NCBI RefSeq assembly: GCF_002902945.1
Contig: NZ_CP026103.1
Coordinates: 186,001-250,000 of the forward strand
DNA: 64,000 nt
Origin: Paraburkholderia caribensis
Lineage (GTDB): Bacteria; Pseudomonadota; Gammaproteobacteria; Burkholderiales; Burkholderiaceae
Reading direction: 5' to 3'
Translations under genes and position numbers: made by a program
In this document: piece by piece, positions 28,166-37,752 of the stretch
Layout of the letters: every line of letters starts with the position of its first letter
Numbering within the stretch: position 1 is the stretch's first letter
The notes under the pieces: model-generated
What the model saw: only the letters and a program-made list of their open reading frames with translations
What the model was told of the DNA's origin: nothing
The model's database searches: none

Positions 28166-29329
28166 ATGTACTTAGCCGCCGGAACGAAATGTGGGGAAAG
28201 CAAGGAGAATTACTCATTCGTTGCGCGACAGCCAATTGTGGACATCGATCTTCGGGTCGTTGGTTACGAGCTGCTATTTCGAAAAAGGGGCGATAGCACT
28301 GCGTGCATAGAAGACGATCTAACCAGCACTCTTTCGGTGCTTTCGACAACTCTGGTTGACTTTGGACTCGAGAAGCTGACGGAGGGAAGCCTTTGCTTCA
28401 TTAATTGTTCGGAAGATTTTCTGAAATCGCCAGCGTTGCTACTAATGCCGCCTGAGCGTTTTGTTTTAGAGATTCTCGAAACTTGTGTCATCACGCCGAC
28501 GCTAATTGAGACGTGCCGAAGCCTAAGAGAGCGAGGGTTCAAAATTGCCTTGGACGACGTCTGTGCTTACACGTCTGAGATGGCCCAATTGCTTTCCGAC
28601 GTTGATATCGTCAAGGTCGATTGGTTGACGATACATCCGGACGAGCGTGTCAAAATTTGCCGCAGTTTATCGTCCGCCGGTAAGAAGGTTCTCGCCGAAA
28701 AAATCGAAGAGTGGAGCGCATTTCATCAGGCACGTGAAGCTGGGGCGACCCTCTTTCAAGGGTATTTTTTTAGTCGGCCTGAAATACATAGTAGACGAAA
28801 AATTTCAACCCCAGCGGAAGCGGTGATATTAGTTATGCAGCTAATTGTGGACGATGCATCGCGTCACCGGCTGGTAAGAGCGGTCGAGCGATCGCCGTTG
28901 CTACTTACCAAATTGCTGAAGTTGGCTTCTAGCGTTGCCATGGTGTCTGGTCCGGATTATGAGGGACTGTGCTCGACCGACTCCGCACTGCAAGTGGTTG
29001 GAAACGATCGACTGTTTCAGTGGTGTGCACTTATTTTGTATGTCGATGAGTTGTCGTTGGAGGACGAGGCGCTTTCTTTTCTTGCCTTGCAAAGGTCTTG
29101 CCTCATGGTCTCATATGTCACGCACCATTATCCGGAGGAGAAGTCGCTACTGCCCAGCGCTCGACTGACCGGTGCAATATCGGTACTCGACATTAAATAT
29201 GGCCGTCAACCGGCCTGTTTCTGGTATGAACTACCCCTCGCGGAGAATATTTGTGCGGCCCTAATAGAGGGTAGTGGCCATTTGGGAGAAGCCTTGGTAT
29301 TCGCGAAGTCAATGGAGATAAGTATCTGA
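28166..29329 (+). CDS. EAL-HDOD signalling protein with degenerate EAL site
   Basis: Cytoplasmic protein of 387 residues with an N-terminal EAL-type domain (about 16-205) and a C-terminal HDOD domain (about 206-380, LLTKLLKLASSVAM and YVDELSLEDEAL). The catalytic motif is replaced by E35-L-L-F-R39, as in YuxH-type proteins, so c-di-GMP hydrolysis is unlikely and a binding or scaffolding role in motility control is more probable. The start at 28166 follows GGGAAGTCGA; the frame is open upstream to 28028 without support. Base composition is lower in GC than neighbours (30 of 60 bases in 28321-28380), which suggests transfer from elsewhere. Confidence 0.8.
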   Translation: MYLAAGTKCGESKENYSFVARQPIVDIDLRVVGYELLFRKRGDSTACIEDDLTSTLSVLSTTLVDFGLEKLTEGSLCFINCSEDFLKSPALLLMPPERFVLEILETCVITPTLIETCRSLRERGFKIALDDVCAYTSEMAQLLSDVDIVKVDWLTIHPDERVKICRSLSSAGKKVLAEKIEEWSAFHQAREAGATLFQGYFFSRPEIHSRRKISTPAEAVILVMQLIVDDASRHRLVRAVERSPLLLTKLLKLASSVAMVSGPDYEGLCSTDSALQVVGNDRLFQWCALILYVDELSLEDEALSFLALQRSCLMVSYVTHHYPEEKSLLPSARLTGAISVLDIKYGRQPACFWYELPLAENICAALIEGSGHLGEALVFAKSMEISI

Positions 29330-29822
29330 TCTACTTGAGTCCGACTTGATCCGGCAGTCGGTGAACGTCGCCGTTCCCGCGACGATGTTCACGTGACGGC
29401 CGGGGCTTTCGCGGGGTGGCAATTGTGTAGCCGCGCCGAGTCGCCGCTCATGGCGGTGACACGATTGCGCTCGCGAACCTGCTCGTCTGCGCCAGGCTGG
29501 GGTAGTTTTGCAAGGGCGCGCCCGATTTCAGGGCCAAGCTGTTTCCCGAGCTCAAGAATCCGATGCCTGATGCCACTCGACGAGATGCCATTGTCCAGCG
29601 GAAGCACTTTCTTGAGATATCCGCCGCCTGCCGATTGGGCAAATGAGTTGCCCACTTCGCCTCGAGGCATTCCGCCTCTGGCGGGGACCGGCGCGCGGCG
29701 ACCGGGTAAATGGCGGCGCCGGGCCGCCGTCACCCGGGCTTCCGTCTACTTGTTGCGACTTCTGACTTAAGCAGTTGGTTGCGCGTGCACAAAGCTCGTT
29801 ACGCAAAGTGCAACTCCACATG
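29330..29822. other. Intergenic region filled by transposase debris
   Basis: About 490 bases between the EAL-HDOD gene and the convergent ThDP enzyme. It is mostly occupied by the ISKra4-like remnant; no terminal inverted repeats were recognised. Confidence 0.5.
29345..29725 (-). pseudogene. ISKra4-type transposase remnant with two frameshifts
   Basis: Minus-strand reading in three phases gives a continuous transposase-like sequence: AARRSPPEAECLEAKWATHL then PNRQAADIS; after a frameshift LKKVLPLDNGISSSGIRHRI and LELGKQLGPEIG; after a second shift SPGRHVNIVAGTATFTD. The order LEAKWATHLP...A, LLKEVLPID..IS.SG.K.R, PGRH.NIVAG agrees with the middle of ISKra4-family transposases as I know them. 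No start, no DDE end and no terminal repeats are visible. An old insertion scar. Confidence 0.55.
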
Positions 29823-31580
29823 TCACGCGCATGCCGCCGCCTCCACATAGTACCGATTGGGAGCAGGGAAGACCCCCGTCATGACTTCGATCAGGAATGG
29901 ACCGTCCTGTCGTGATGCATCGTTGAGCGCTCCCTCGAAATCATCAATGCGTTCAACTTTGCAAGCCGTCACGCCAAGTGACCGTGCGAAGGCCGTCCAG
30001 TCATGCGTCGGGAGTTTGGTAAATCGCTCTGAAATGGCGCCGTTGCTGATTGCGTCGATATGGATCGCGCCGTGAGCGGCATTGTTCAAGACGACAAAGA
30101 TAATCCTTATCCCGTATCGCGCTGCTGTCTGAATCTCCGTCCCGTGCATCATCATGCATCCGTCGCCGGTAACCACGATACAAGCTTGTTCGGGGGCGGC
30201 GAGCTTGACACCAATCCCAGCGGCTATCGCCCAACCCATCGGAGCAAGGGAATTCGATGAAAAGTAATTCCCTAGCCCGGACGAGAGCCAGTAGTGCGCC
30301 ATGAATATACGGTGAGCGCCCGAGTCGACGACAACGTTGGTGTCCGGCGGCAGTAGTCGGCATAGATGCTTCACCGCGTCGCCGGGATAAAGCGGCGGCT
30401 CTTCACCTGAGGTTGGGGCAGGGAATTGTTCGAACTGGGGGTCATACAGAGGCGTTCTTCCGATGTCCTCCAGCCACGCCCTTCTTTCGTGCAGGGCCAT
30501 CAGGAAATCACTCGTCGGCTCGGGCTGTTTGCTGGCTAGCCACAGGAAGGAGGCGCGAATCCCGGAAAAAATGCTTGCGTGCTCGATGTGTCCGGTTACT
30601 GGCGGTTCGAAACTGTCGTCAATGACGACGAGCTCCTTGCCGGTTGTCAGTCGTCTGCTCCAGTTCATGCTGTCGCGCTGGTTGAGGTCGCAGCCGAAGA
30701 CGATGAGTGCATCAAGCTCGTCGGAATTGATTGCACGGGCAGCGCGCGAGTGGCTCGAGAATCCGTAGACGCCGAGCGAGAGAGGATGCTTCTCGGGGAA
30801 GGCGCCTTTCCCCGAAAGGGTTGTGGCGACGGGGATCCGGAATTTCTCGGCGACCGCCAGAATGGCACTTGCGGTTTCCCGGTCGTTGCCGCGGCTCCCT
30901 ATCAGGAAGGCGACTCTAATCGGTTTAAGCAGATACCGGTCGCACAGCGCATCAAGTGCAACACGGTCTGCAGGAACTTCCCGGGTGTTAAATTCGGCGT
31001 GCTCGTAGGGTTTGCGGACAACCTCGTGCCCAGGCAGAGTCTCGCGCTGAATATCGACCGGAATGCTGAGGAAGGAGCGGGCCCGGCGCATCCAGTTCAA
31101 ACCAGTTGTTGCACGACGCATTTCAGCCAGGAAGTTGTCCTTGTTTTTAAGTTCGATGACTTCATCGACCAGGCCTGTGACGACAGTGCTTTCGAAGATA
31201 CCGCCGGGCGTTGCGTCCTGGAAAGCACCTTTACCTTCTGCTCGTGAGGAGACGCCTCCGACAACATAAAGCACGGGGATTCCATCTGCCTGCGCGGCTG
31301 CCATGCCTGGCACAAAGTTCATCGTGCCGGGACCAGATATGCCCAGACAGACGCCAAACTTCCGGCTGGCCCGCGCATAGCCATCCGCCATGAATGCGCT
31401 GCCCGTCTCGTGGGCGGCAACGATTGCGCGAATAGAAGGTGATTCATCAATAGCGTCGAGCAGAGGGTAGACGAGCTTTCCCGGAACGAGAAAAACGTGT
31501 TCTATCTTCGCCGACTCCAACGATTTCACGACTGCGTTCGAGACGTTAACAGGAGCGTGTGACATAGTTTTTCTGACCAT
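29823..31580 (-). CDS. ThDP-dependent enzyme of the acetolactate synthase-like family
   Basis: Thiamine diphosphate enzyme of 585 residues with the three-domain order of the decarboxylase/acetolactate synthase superfamily. The PYR domain carries the activating glutamate E58 in AHETGSAFMADGYAR and GPGTMNF. The central domain is present (AFLIGSRGNDRETA). The PP domain carries the Mg/ThDP motif GDGCMMMHGTEI...NN. It is not the mandelate-cluster decarboxylase: the catalytic His region differs. Two ATGs (31580 and 31565) are possible and neither has a ribosome binding site. It stands alone, convergent with the EAL-HDOD gene. Acetolactate synthase, oxalyl-CoA or 2-oxoacid decarboxylase activity cannot be separated by eye. 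Confidence 0.78.
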   Translation of the reverse strand: MVRKTMSHAPVNVSNAVVKSLESAKIEHVFLVPGKLVYPLLDAIDESPSIRAIVAAHETGSAFMADGYARASRKFGVCLGISGPGTMNFVPGMAAAQADGIPVLYVVGGVSSRAEGKGAFQDATPGGIFESTVVTGLVDEVIELKNKDNFLAEMRRATTGLNWMRRARSFLSIPVDIQRETLPGHEVVRKPYEHAEFNTREVPADRVALDALCDRYLLKPIRVAFLIGSRGNDRETASAILAVAEKFRIPVATTLSGKGAFPEKHPLSLGVYGFSSHSRAARAINSDELDALIVFGCDLNQRDSMNWSRRLTTGKELVVIDDSFEPPVTGHIEHASIFSGIRASFLWLASKQPEPTSDFLMALHERRAWLEDIGRTPLYDPQFEQFPAPTSGEEPPLYPGDAVKHLCRLLPPDTNVVVDSGAHRIFMAHYWLSSGLGNYFSSNSLAPMGWAIAAGIGVKLAAPEQACIVVTGDGCMMMHGTEIQTAARYGIRIIFVVLNNAAHGAIHIDAISNGAISERFTKLPTHDWTAFARSLGVTACKVERIDDFEGALNDASRQDGPFLIEVMTGVFPAPNRYYVEAAACA

Positions 31581-32009
31581 GAACGAAAACCGTTAATCGA
31601 ACCTCACCGTTCCTGACCCGTTCGTTATCCGGCGCGCTCTCAACGGTCGGCTACAAACGGATCTTGCCTGGTTCAGGAGCCGGCGAGACGGCCCTTAACG
31701 CGCTGCACTTCACTGTGATCGCGACTCGTGCAGCATCCACGGCCCTCTACAGGGAAACGGACCGTGGGTCTCCGTCCATGACTACCGTTTACCGGTTCTG
31801 CTATCGAGGGCACGTAACCGACGGGTGCGCACGACGGCGATTTCCGGGGCATCAACTATGCCGACAAGGATGAAGCCGGGACGCCCCCGGCCGGCTGTTG
31901 ATCGTTCTTGTCTTGCGCTATCAAACGTGCGTGGGACAGTTACTTCGGGGCATCGCAGCTTCGTCGTAGCAAACTGTGTCTATGCAGCGGCCATGTCGGC
32001 TCTGCCTCA
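31581..32009. other. Intergenic region
   Basis: About 430 bases between the ThDP enzyme start and the end of the next receptor gene, both on the minus strand. Only short unsupported frames were seen. Confidence 0.4.
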
Positions 32010-33731
32010 TCAGAATGTCTGCCATTGCGCAGCGTTGTCGCCAGTGGCGGCGGTTGCGCTGCGCGCACTGACAAGACTTGATGCGACTGCGGAGCGTGCG
32101 CTAGTGCTTCGAGTTGCCGGCTTCGGCTGCTTTTTTGGAAGCATCTCTGCGCGGGACATAGTCTGTCCGCCTTCGACCTTGAAGAACGCAACCGATGTGC
32201 GCAGGCGTTGGGCCTGTTCCGCCATTGATTGCGCAGCGGCCGACGCTTCTTCCACCAGTGCAGCGTTTTGCTGGGTCACCTGGTCCATCTGGCTGACCGC
32301 CTGATTCACTTGTTCGATGCCAGTGCTCTGCTCGTGTGAAGCTGAGGAAATTTCACCCACGATGTCCGTCACACGTTTCACAGACGTCACGACTTCGTTG
32401 ATCGCGCTACCCGCTTCCTCGACCAGACTTGAGCCGGCGTCCACCCGGCTAACGGAGTCGGAAATCAGTTCCTTGATTTCCTTGGCTGCCGTGGCGCTGC
32501 GCTGTGCAAGCGTACGGACTTCGCCGGCTACGACGGCAAATCCGCGCCCCTGTTCGCCTGCGCGAGCCGCTTCAACCGCTGCGTTCAATGCCAGGATGTT
32601 GGTCTGGAAGGCGATGCCCTCGATCACGCCAATAATTTCGGACATTTTGGTCGAGCTCTCGGAAATGTCATGCATCGTCTCGACTACACGCCCCACAATC
32701 TCGCCGCCGCGTTGCGCGACGTTCGACGCCGTGCCCGCGAGGGTAGCAGCCTGCTTTGCGTTGTCCGTGTTGTGACGGACTGTAGCCGTGAGTTCTTCCA
32801 TGCTGGATGCTGTCTCTTCCAGTGACGCTGCCTGTTCCTCTGTACGGCTTGAGAGGTCCAGATTGCCTTGCGCGATTTCCCCGCTCGCCGTCGCTACACC
32901 TTCGGCGTTTTCGCGCACATCGGAAACGACACGCGTCAGGGAGTCGCGCATAGCCTTCATCGATGCCATAAGGCTGGATGTATCGCCTGATCGAAGGTCG
33001 ATATGCACGGTAAGGTCACCTGCGGCTACGCTCTGCGCCAATGCTGCAGCTGTTCCAGGCTCAGTTCCCAGTTGACGCGTGATAGCGCGCGTTAGCCAGA
33101 CACCGATGCCGACGCCGGTTACCACAGAAATTGCCACCAGAATAAGCATCACATCGCGACCCTGGTCATACACCTGGTCATTGTCGGCGGCGGTCGTCTG
33201 TGCGTCTGCCTGTTTAACCTTAACGAGGTCGCCCATCAGGACGAGCGTTTTGTATCCCTTGTGGTGGTACTCGTTCAACAAGTATTGAGTCAGGCTATCC
33301 TTTTCTTGCGGTCCGGCCGCCTTGATCTGGGCTTTCATCTCGTTGAATGCCTGGACGAAGTCTTCCCAGCTCTTGTCGAGGTCCGAAAAAATCGCCTTAC
33401 CTTTTTCGCTGTACACAAGCGGTTCAGCCTGCGTCAGGTGCTCGCGTGCTGAGGCCAGACCTTTCTCCGCCTTTTCGATTTCGGTATTGCGCGCCTCAGC
33501 CGATGACGCCAGGATCGCGTTACGCAAATAGGTGCCGACTCTGAGCACGTCGCCGTTTGCCTGCTGGATCTGGTTAAGCCCGACAAGGTCCTGTCGGTAG
33601 GTCCTGTCTGCGTTTCCACTTATCAGCGCCATATTACGCACGCCAATCCCACTAACGATGGCGCTGATTATGGAAATAAGGACGAAGGCGCCGATAAGTT
33701 TGACGCCGAGTTTCATGTTGCTGAAATTCAT
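32010..33731 (-). CDS. Methyl-accepting chemotaxis protein, 4HB sensor, CheR-binding tail
   Basis: Chemoreceptor of 573 residues. TM1 (about 9-30), four-helix-bundle sensor (about 32-190, RTYRQDLVGLNQIQQANGDV being typical), TM2 (about 192-212), HAMP (LAQSVAAGDLTVHIDLRSGD), and signalling domain with tip IAFQTNILALNAAVEAAR. A linker rich in Lys, Ser and Ala ends in QWQTF, a CheR/CheB docking pentapeptide of the xWxxF type. AAGGCAAGCT precedes the ATG at 33731. Monocistronic. Confidence 0.9.
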   Translation of the reverse strand: MNFSNMKLGVKLIGAFVLISIISAIVSGIGVRNMALISGNADRTYRQDLVGLNQIQQANGDVLRVGTYLRNAILASSAEARNTEIEKAEKGLASAREHLTQAEPLVYSEKGKAIFSDLDKSWEDFVQAFNEMKAQIKAAGPQEKDSLTQYLLNEYHHKGYKTLVLMGDLVKVKQADAQTTAADNDQVYDQGRDVMLILVAISVVTGVGIGVWLTRAITRQLGTEPGTAAALAQSVAAGDLTVHIDLRSGDTSSLMASMKAMRDSLTRVVSDVRENAEGVATASGEIAQGNLDLSSRTEEQAASLEETASSMEELTATVRHNTDNAKQAATLAGTASNVAQRGGEIVGRVVETMHDISESSTKMSEIIGVIEGIAFQTNILALNAAVEAARAGEQGRGFAVVAGEVRTLAQRSATAAKEIKELISDSVSRVDAGSSLVEEAGSAINEVVTSVKRVTDIVGEISSASHEQSTGIEQVNQAVSQMDQVTQQNAALVEEASAAAQSMAEQAQRLRTSVAFFKVEGGQTMSRAEMLPKKQPKPATRSTSARSAVASSLVSARSATAATGDNAAQWQTF

Positions 33732-33995
33732 AGCTTGCCTTGTCGGATTTTAAAAACCGGGAAAGAACGGGTCAGCGGTAGCAACACGAAGGTGCCGGCG
33801 GATGGCCAACGGGCTGGTACATGACGCATGCTCCGCAATCTCGCGGTCAGTAAGCACGATGTTGCTCCGCTGGATAAGCGGGCATTGCATTCGAATTTAG
33901 GGCTCTCGCCAAAAGGTCGAGAAAATGACTGCCGTAGTACTAAGGAAGAAAATTATTTGTCGCCGTCCCAGCAAGGGACTCCACGTCCGGTCAAC

Positions 33996-34301
33996 TCAAC
34001 GTTGTGAGCGAGTGGACGATGCAGCTGACAGATTTTCGTCGGATAAGCTCGACCGTCGTTTCGTCAAATGCCCGTTTTCGGGGCACCACACCTGCACTTC
34101 CTTAGTTGGTGTGGTGACGGCATGGGACTTCGCCTTGCGCGTATTGCCGGCAACAGCGACGGTCAATTGCGTTTGATTCAAAGAGTTATCAATGAACTCG
34201 TTAGCGAGCGGCCGTCGATGTCGTGACGCTCGATAATGCGGTCCGCCGCGGCGCCCGTCGGAGGCAGCGCTTGCTGCGGTAAGTTGTTCGAAAGTATTCA
34301 T
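33996..34301 (-). CDS. Hypothetical small protein
   Basis: Frame of 101 codons starting MNTFEQLTAASAASDGRRGG and preceded by CAGGAACAGAA, a good ribosome binding site. It is polar and basic with no membrane segment, signal peptide or recognisable motif. The frame is open to 34385 upstream without another ribosome binding site. In a shifted frame the N-terminal part reads APTGAAADRIIERHDIDGRS, so a frameshift in an originally different protein is possible. Function unknown. Confidence 0.3.
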   Translation of the reverse strand: MNTFEQLTAASAASDGRRGGPHYRASRHRRPLANEFIDNSLNQTQLTVAVAGNTRKAKSHAVTTPTKEVQVWCPENGHLTKRRSSLSDENLSAASSTRSQR

Positions 34302-34665
34302 TTCTGTTCCTGCATAATTTTTTGTTCTCTCTTCAGCCGTGGCCCACGGCGAGTCGCGTCTGGTCATTACGCGACAGTTCGACACCCGTGCTGCACCCCG
34401 AGGCGTCCGGAATCAATATACTCTTTTTGTGTGACGAAATGTTGCTGTGCAAAAATCGCTACATCATGCAGGGTGCATGGCGCTTACCAGTCGCAGGCGG
34501 TAAGGCTACTTGGCATCACGCACCATCCTGATCATTATTGTTGCGATGCAAACGGGGCGCGGGTAGGCGCGGCGCGGAAGGGCCGGACACGGTCCGATGC
34601 TTGAATGGATAAATAGGCCGGTACTACTGGCGTCCCGGGCTTACTCGCCTGGTGGCGAGCAAGCC
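34302..34665. other. Intergenic region
   Basis: About 360 bases, no supported gene. It should contain the promoter of the small gene at 33996-34301, but no clear promoter boxes were identified. Confidence 0.35.
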
Positions 34666-35034
34666 TCAACCGCGGAGCGTCACAGTAATCACAACGAGAG
34701 CCGAGAAGATCAACGCGGGGGCGAGATGCCCGAACGGCTCTCGATTTCGTAGCAACGTGAAGAGCGCGCCGACCATGATCGCACCGGCCAGCATCAGACC
34801 TAAGACTCGGGTTTGTTGTTCAGCAATAAGTGCCGCGCTCGACAGTTCGAGTGCGCCACAGAGAAAATGAAACCATGCCGGGTAACCCCAGCGCGCAAAG
34901 TCGCGCTTCACCGCGCCGGGTCCCGCGAGATTGACCAGGCCAGCAACCGTGAACAGAACCGCCACGATCGTCGCGAGAGCCGATTCGAAAGATGCAGTGT
35001 TTAACGCCATCGTCATGCGCCATTGCTGCATCAT
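34666..35034 (-). CDS. DoxX-like integral membrane protein
   Basis: Small membrane protein of 122 residues (114 if the ATG at 35010 is used) with four hydrophobic helices: ALATIVAVLFTVAGLVNLAG, WFHFLCGALELSSAALIA, VLGLMLAGAIMVGALFTLL and LAPALIFSALVVITVTL. The GxLELxxAxxL pattern in helix 2 is typical of DoxX_2 proteins, which are small respiratory-chain-associated or oxidoreductase-like proteins of poorly known role. No strong ribosome binding site decides between the starts. Monocistronic. Confidence 0.7.
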   Translation of the reverse strand: MMQQWRMTMALNTASFESALATIVAVLFTVAGLVNLAGPGAVKRDFARWGYPAWFHFLCGALELSSAALIAEQQTRVLGLMLAGAIMVGALFTLLRNREPFGHLAPALIFSALVVITVTLRG

Positions 35035-35338
35035 CTAACGTCGTGAGGTGACCTATGTGGGATTGGGCAGATCGGCCAATTGCATTTGAGACCACTCGAT
35101 TGCGCACTCTGGAACGTCCCCTTCAGCGAACGATATCGTCAAGGCATGCCGACGCCTGAAGGGCCGTTTAGTTGATCGACGGGCGCAGTATGAAGCTGCG
35201 CGTAAGGCCGCTAACGCGGCGAACAGAGCCATTCGTCAACAACAGCGGCATCCAGAGGTAGAAGGAGCGCTATACGTGTCGCGGATGGATCACACTTACT
35301 GCGCCCGTGCAATTCGCACATCGGCGTTGCGGACGATG
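35035..35338. other. Intergenic region
   Basis: About 300 bases. The plus strand reads an open, Arg/Ala-rich stretch (LKGRLVDRRAQYEAARKAAN) without start or ribosome binding site that runs into the antisense of the transglycosylase. I judge it non-coding or a gene scar. Confidence 0.3.
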
Positions 35339-37309
35339 TCATCGTGGCTCGATCTGGCCAAGCCGCTCCGTCAGCGATTGCGGGTGGCCATCGAACAGCG
35401 CTGCGTAGTAAACCGTATTCGACAACACATTCTTGACGTAGTCGCGGGTTTCGTTGAACGGAATGGTTTCTGCGAAAATTGCGCCCTCCACTGGGCGAGG
35501 CAGGTTGGCCTGCCACCTGCGCGGGCGTCCAGGGCCGGCATTGTAGCCGGCCGTCGCGAGCACGGCAGAACGGTCAAGCTGGTTGTAGATCATCGACAGA
35601 TAGTACGTGCCGAGCAGAATGTTCGTGTCGAGTTCGTTCAACCTCGCCCGCGAGATCGTTCCGAGCCCGATCTTCTTGGCGACCATCTCAGCGGTGTTCG
35701 GCATCACCTGCATCAGGCCGCCCGCGCCCACCTCGGAGCGCGCATTGATAATAAAGCGCGACTCCTGGCGAATGAGGCCATATGCCCATCCGACGTCGAA
35801 CCCGGTGGACCGCGTGTCGCGTTCTACAATCGCGCGGAACGGCGTCAGGTAGCGCAGCGAAAAATCGTGTTCCGCCTGCGTCCTGTCTGCAGTGCTGACC
35901 GCCCGATCATAAAGCTCGATGCGGCGCGCGTACTCTGCGACAGCGATCAACTGTCGGTCAGTCATGCCGCGCAGTTGCCAGTTCCACTCACGGTTGCCCT
36001 CGGTGCGCAGATTTAGCGCATAAAAGCGTTTTGCCAGTTCAAAGCCTGGTATCCGGCTGGCGCGTTCAACTTCCTCGTCGGTTACGCGGGTCTGCGGCGG
36101 GATCACGATCTGCCCGCCAAGCGCCTCGGAGGCCAACTGACCATAGAAGGTGTAGTTAGCCGCGATCGTCCGGAATGCCTGGTCGGCTGCCATCACGTCG
36201 CCGCTCTGCTTCAACGCGCGTGCGTACCAGTAGACCCATGCGGGTTGGGCGCGCAGCGCGGCCGGCATCTGCTCGATCGACCAGCGCACCATGGTCCAAT
36301 CTCCGGCCAGCAGCGCGCTGCGCGTGCGCCATTCGTAGGCTTGACTCGACAGGGGCGCGTTCGCCGACAGCCGATACCAGTTCACCGCGCCCGGCAGCTG
36401 CCTGATCGCCGCCTGATAGGCAATCGTGCCCCAACCGATAGCCCGTTCCGCCAGGCTGAGCGACGGCGCGATGACGGTGAAGGTGGCCTCGGCGGCCTGC
36501 GGGTCGCCGGCCGCCAACTGTGTGATGGCGAGCAACGCGAGTTGATGAGACGCCGAATCCAGCGGGATGCCTTTTGCGAGCAGCAGACGTGGCTGGTTCG
36601 TTGCCTGCTCGAGGAGCCGCGGGTCCGGTCGCGCCGCGCCCAGCGCATCGACCAGTCTTCCGGCCGTCGTCGTCGCGCCCTGTTCATAGCCCTGGCGAAT
36701 CAGCTGCCACACGTCGTCCGAACCGAACTGCTGGTTACGGTAGAGCGCAGTGATCAGATCGACGCATCCGTCACCGTACCACTTCGAGTCCACGAGCTGG
36801 GCCCGCGCCGCGTCCGCCACATTTTCACCTCGCGCAAGACGGGACTCGAGCGCATAGCACTTCACCTGCGCGTCGTCGTCGAGAACGAACCTCGCATATT
36901 GCGAATCGAAAGTGGGCCAGTCGTGCCGAGCCCCGAGCACGCGAAGGTAGTCGTTGCGCAGACGGTCGGCGATCGCCTGTCCGTCGTAGCGTTGCAGGAA
37001 GGACAGCACCGGCGCGTCCGGTGCGTCGGGATTTGGATGCCCTGCGCCGGTGAACAGACGTGGCTTGATCTGGAAATAGCTGAGATAAGCGGGCGCCGGA
37101 TAATTCGGAATCAGGCTTGCGAGGCGCGCTGCGCGCGCAGGATCGTTGTCGCGCGCAGCGTCACGCAGCTTGATGAAAATCTGATCGTCGACGGATAGCG
37201 GGGCGCTTGGGGTCGGATGTCTGGCTAGCGCCGGGCCGGACATGACCAGTGTCACGACGGCAAGGGCAGAGCCGAGCGCGCGAGACGCCCGTTGAAGTCG
37301 TGTGGACAT
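35339..37309 (-). CDS. slt: Soluble lytic murein transglycosylase (Slt70 type)
   Basis: Periplasmic peptidoglycan lytic enzyme of 656 residues that cleaves the MurNAc-GlcNAc bond with formation of a 1,6-anhydro ring. It has a signal peptide (about 1-30, ending PALA-RH), a long alpha-helical superhelix (about 40-480), and a C-terminal SLT domain. The catalytic glutamate is E516 in LIRQESRF, followed by the GAGGLMQVMPNTA motif and the AGYNAGPGR motif. Length and domain order match E. coli Slt70. The ATG at 37309 puts the signal peptide first; the frame's earlier ATG at 37348 would mask it. Monocistronic. Confidence 0.9.
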   Translation of the reverse strand: MSTRLQRASRALGSALAVVTLVMSGPALARHPTPSAPLSVDDQIFIKLRDAARDNDPARAARLASLIPNYPAPAYLSYFQIKPRLFTGAGHPNPDAPDAPVLSFLQRYDGQAIADRLRNDYLRVLGARHDWPTFDSQYARFVLDDDAQVKCYALESRLARGENVADAARAQLVDSKWYGDGCVDLITALYRNQQFGSDDVWQLIRQGYEQGATTTAGRLVDALGAARPDPRLLEQATNQPRLLLAKGIPLDSASHQLALLAITQLAAGDPQAAEATFTVIAPSLSLAERAIGWGTIAYQAAIRQLPGAVNWYRLSANAPLSSQAYEWRTRSALLAGDWTMVRWSIEQMPAALRAQPAWVYWYARALKQSGDVMAADQAFRTIAANYTFYGQLASEALGGQIVIPPQTRVTDEEVERASRIPGFELAKRFYALNLRTEGNREWNWQLRGMTDRQLIAVAEYARRIELYDRAVSTADRTQAEHDFSLRYLTPFRAIVERDTRSTGFDVGWAYGLIRQESRFIINARSEVGAGGLMQVMPNTAEMVAKKIGLGTISRARLNELDTNILLGTYYLSMIYNQLDRSAVLATAGYNAGPGRPRRWQANLPRPVEGAIFAETIPFNETRDYVKNVLSNTVYYAALFDGHPQSLTERLGQIEPR

Positions 37310-37752
37310 CGCTGTTTCTCGTTGTTTCGGTGCAGAACATTGAGCCAAAGCTTAGGCCGCAACCGGGCGAATCGAAGCGTCGAAAAACACTGGACTCAAC
37401 CCGCAATTCGGCTCTTTGGTAACCGGATGACTGGACCGCCCCGGCAGTTGAGTGCCGCTGTTTCGCGCCGTGCATCAGCGGCCGGACCTGGCAATGCGCT
37501 GCAGAAAGTCTTGAGCGCGGTGTGGGTCGTCCTCGCGGTTCTGGTACGAATAGTTGGTCCAGCCGACAAGAACCTAGTAAATATCGATGCCTTGTCTATT
37601 GAAGAGAGCGGTCAGAACACACGCTGAGCGGCATCGACGGCATGTTTGCAACATGCCATTTCGATAAATCGATAGCAGCACAAAATAGATCGCGCGAACG
37701 AATGCAGCGGTAGCATACATGTCCTCAATGGACGTGTATCGATCAGGCACTG
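37310..37752. other. Divergent intergenic region
   Basis: About 440 bases between the divergent transglycosylase and LLM monooxygenase genes; it must hold both promoters. AGGCA lies 9 bases before the 37753 start. No operator or hairpin was recognised. Confidence 0.4.

Noticed and set aside
35276..36016. 246-codon plus-strand frame
   Set aside because: Mostly antisense of the lytic transglycosylase; no ribosome binding site or motif.
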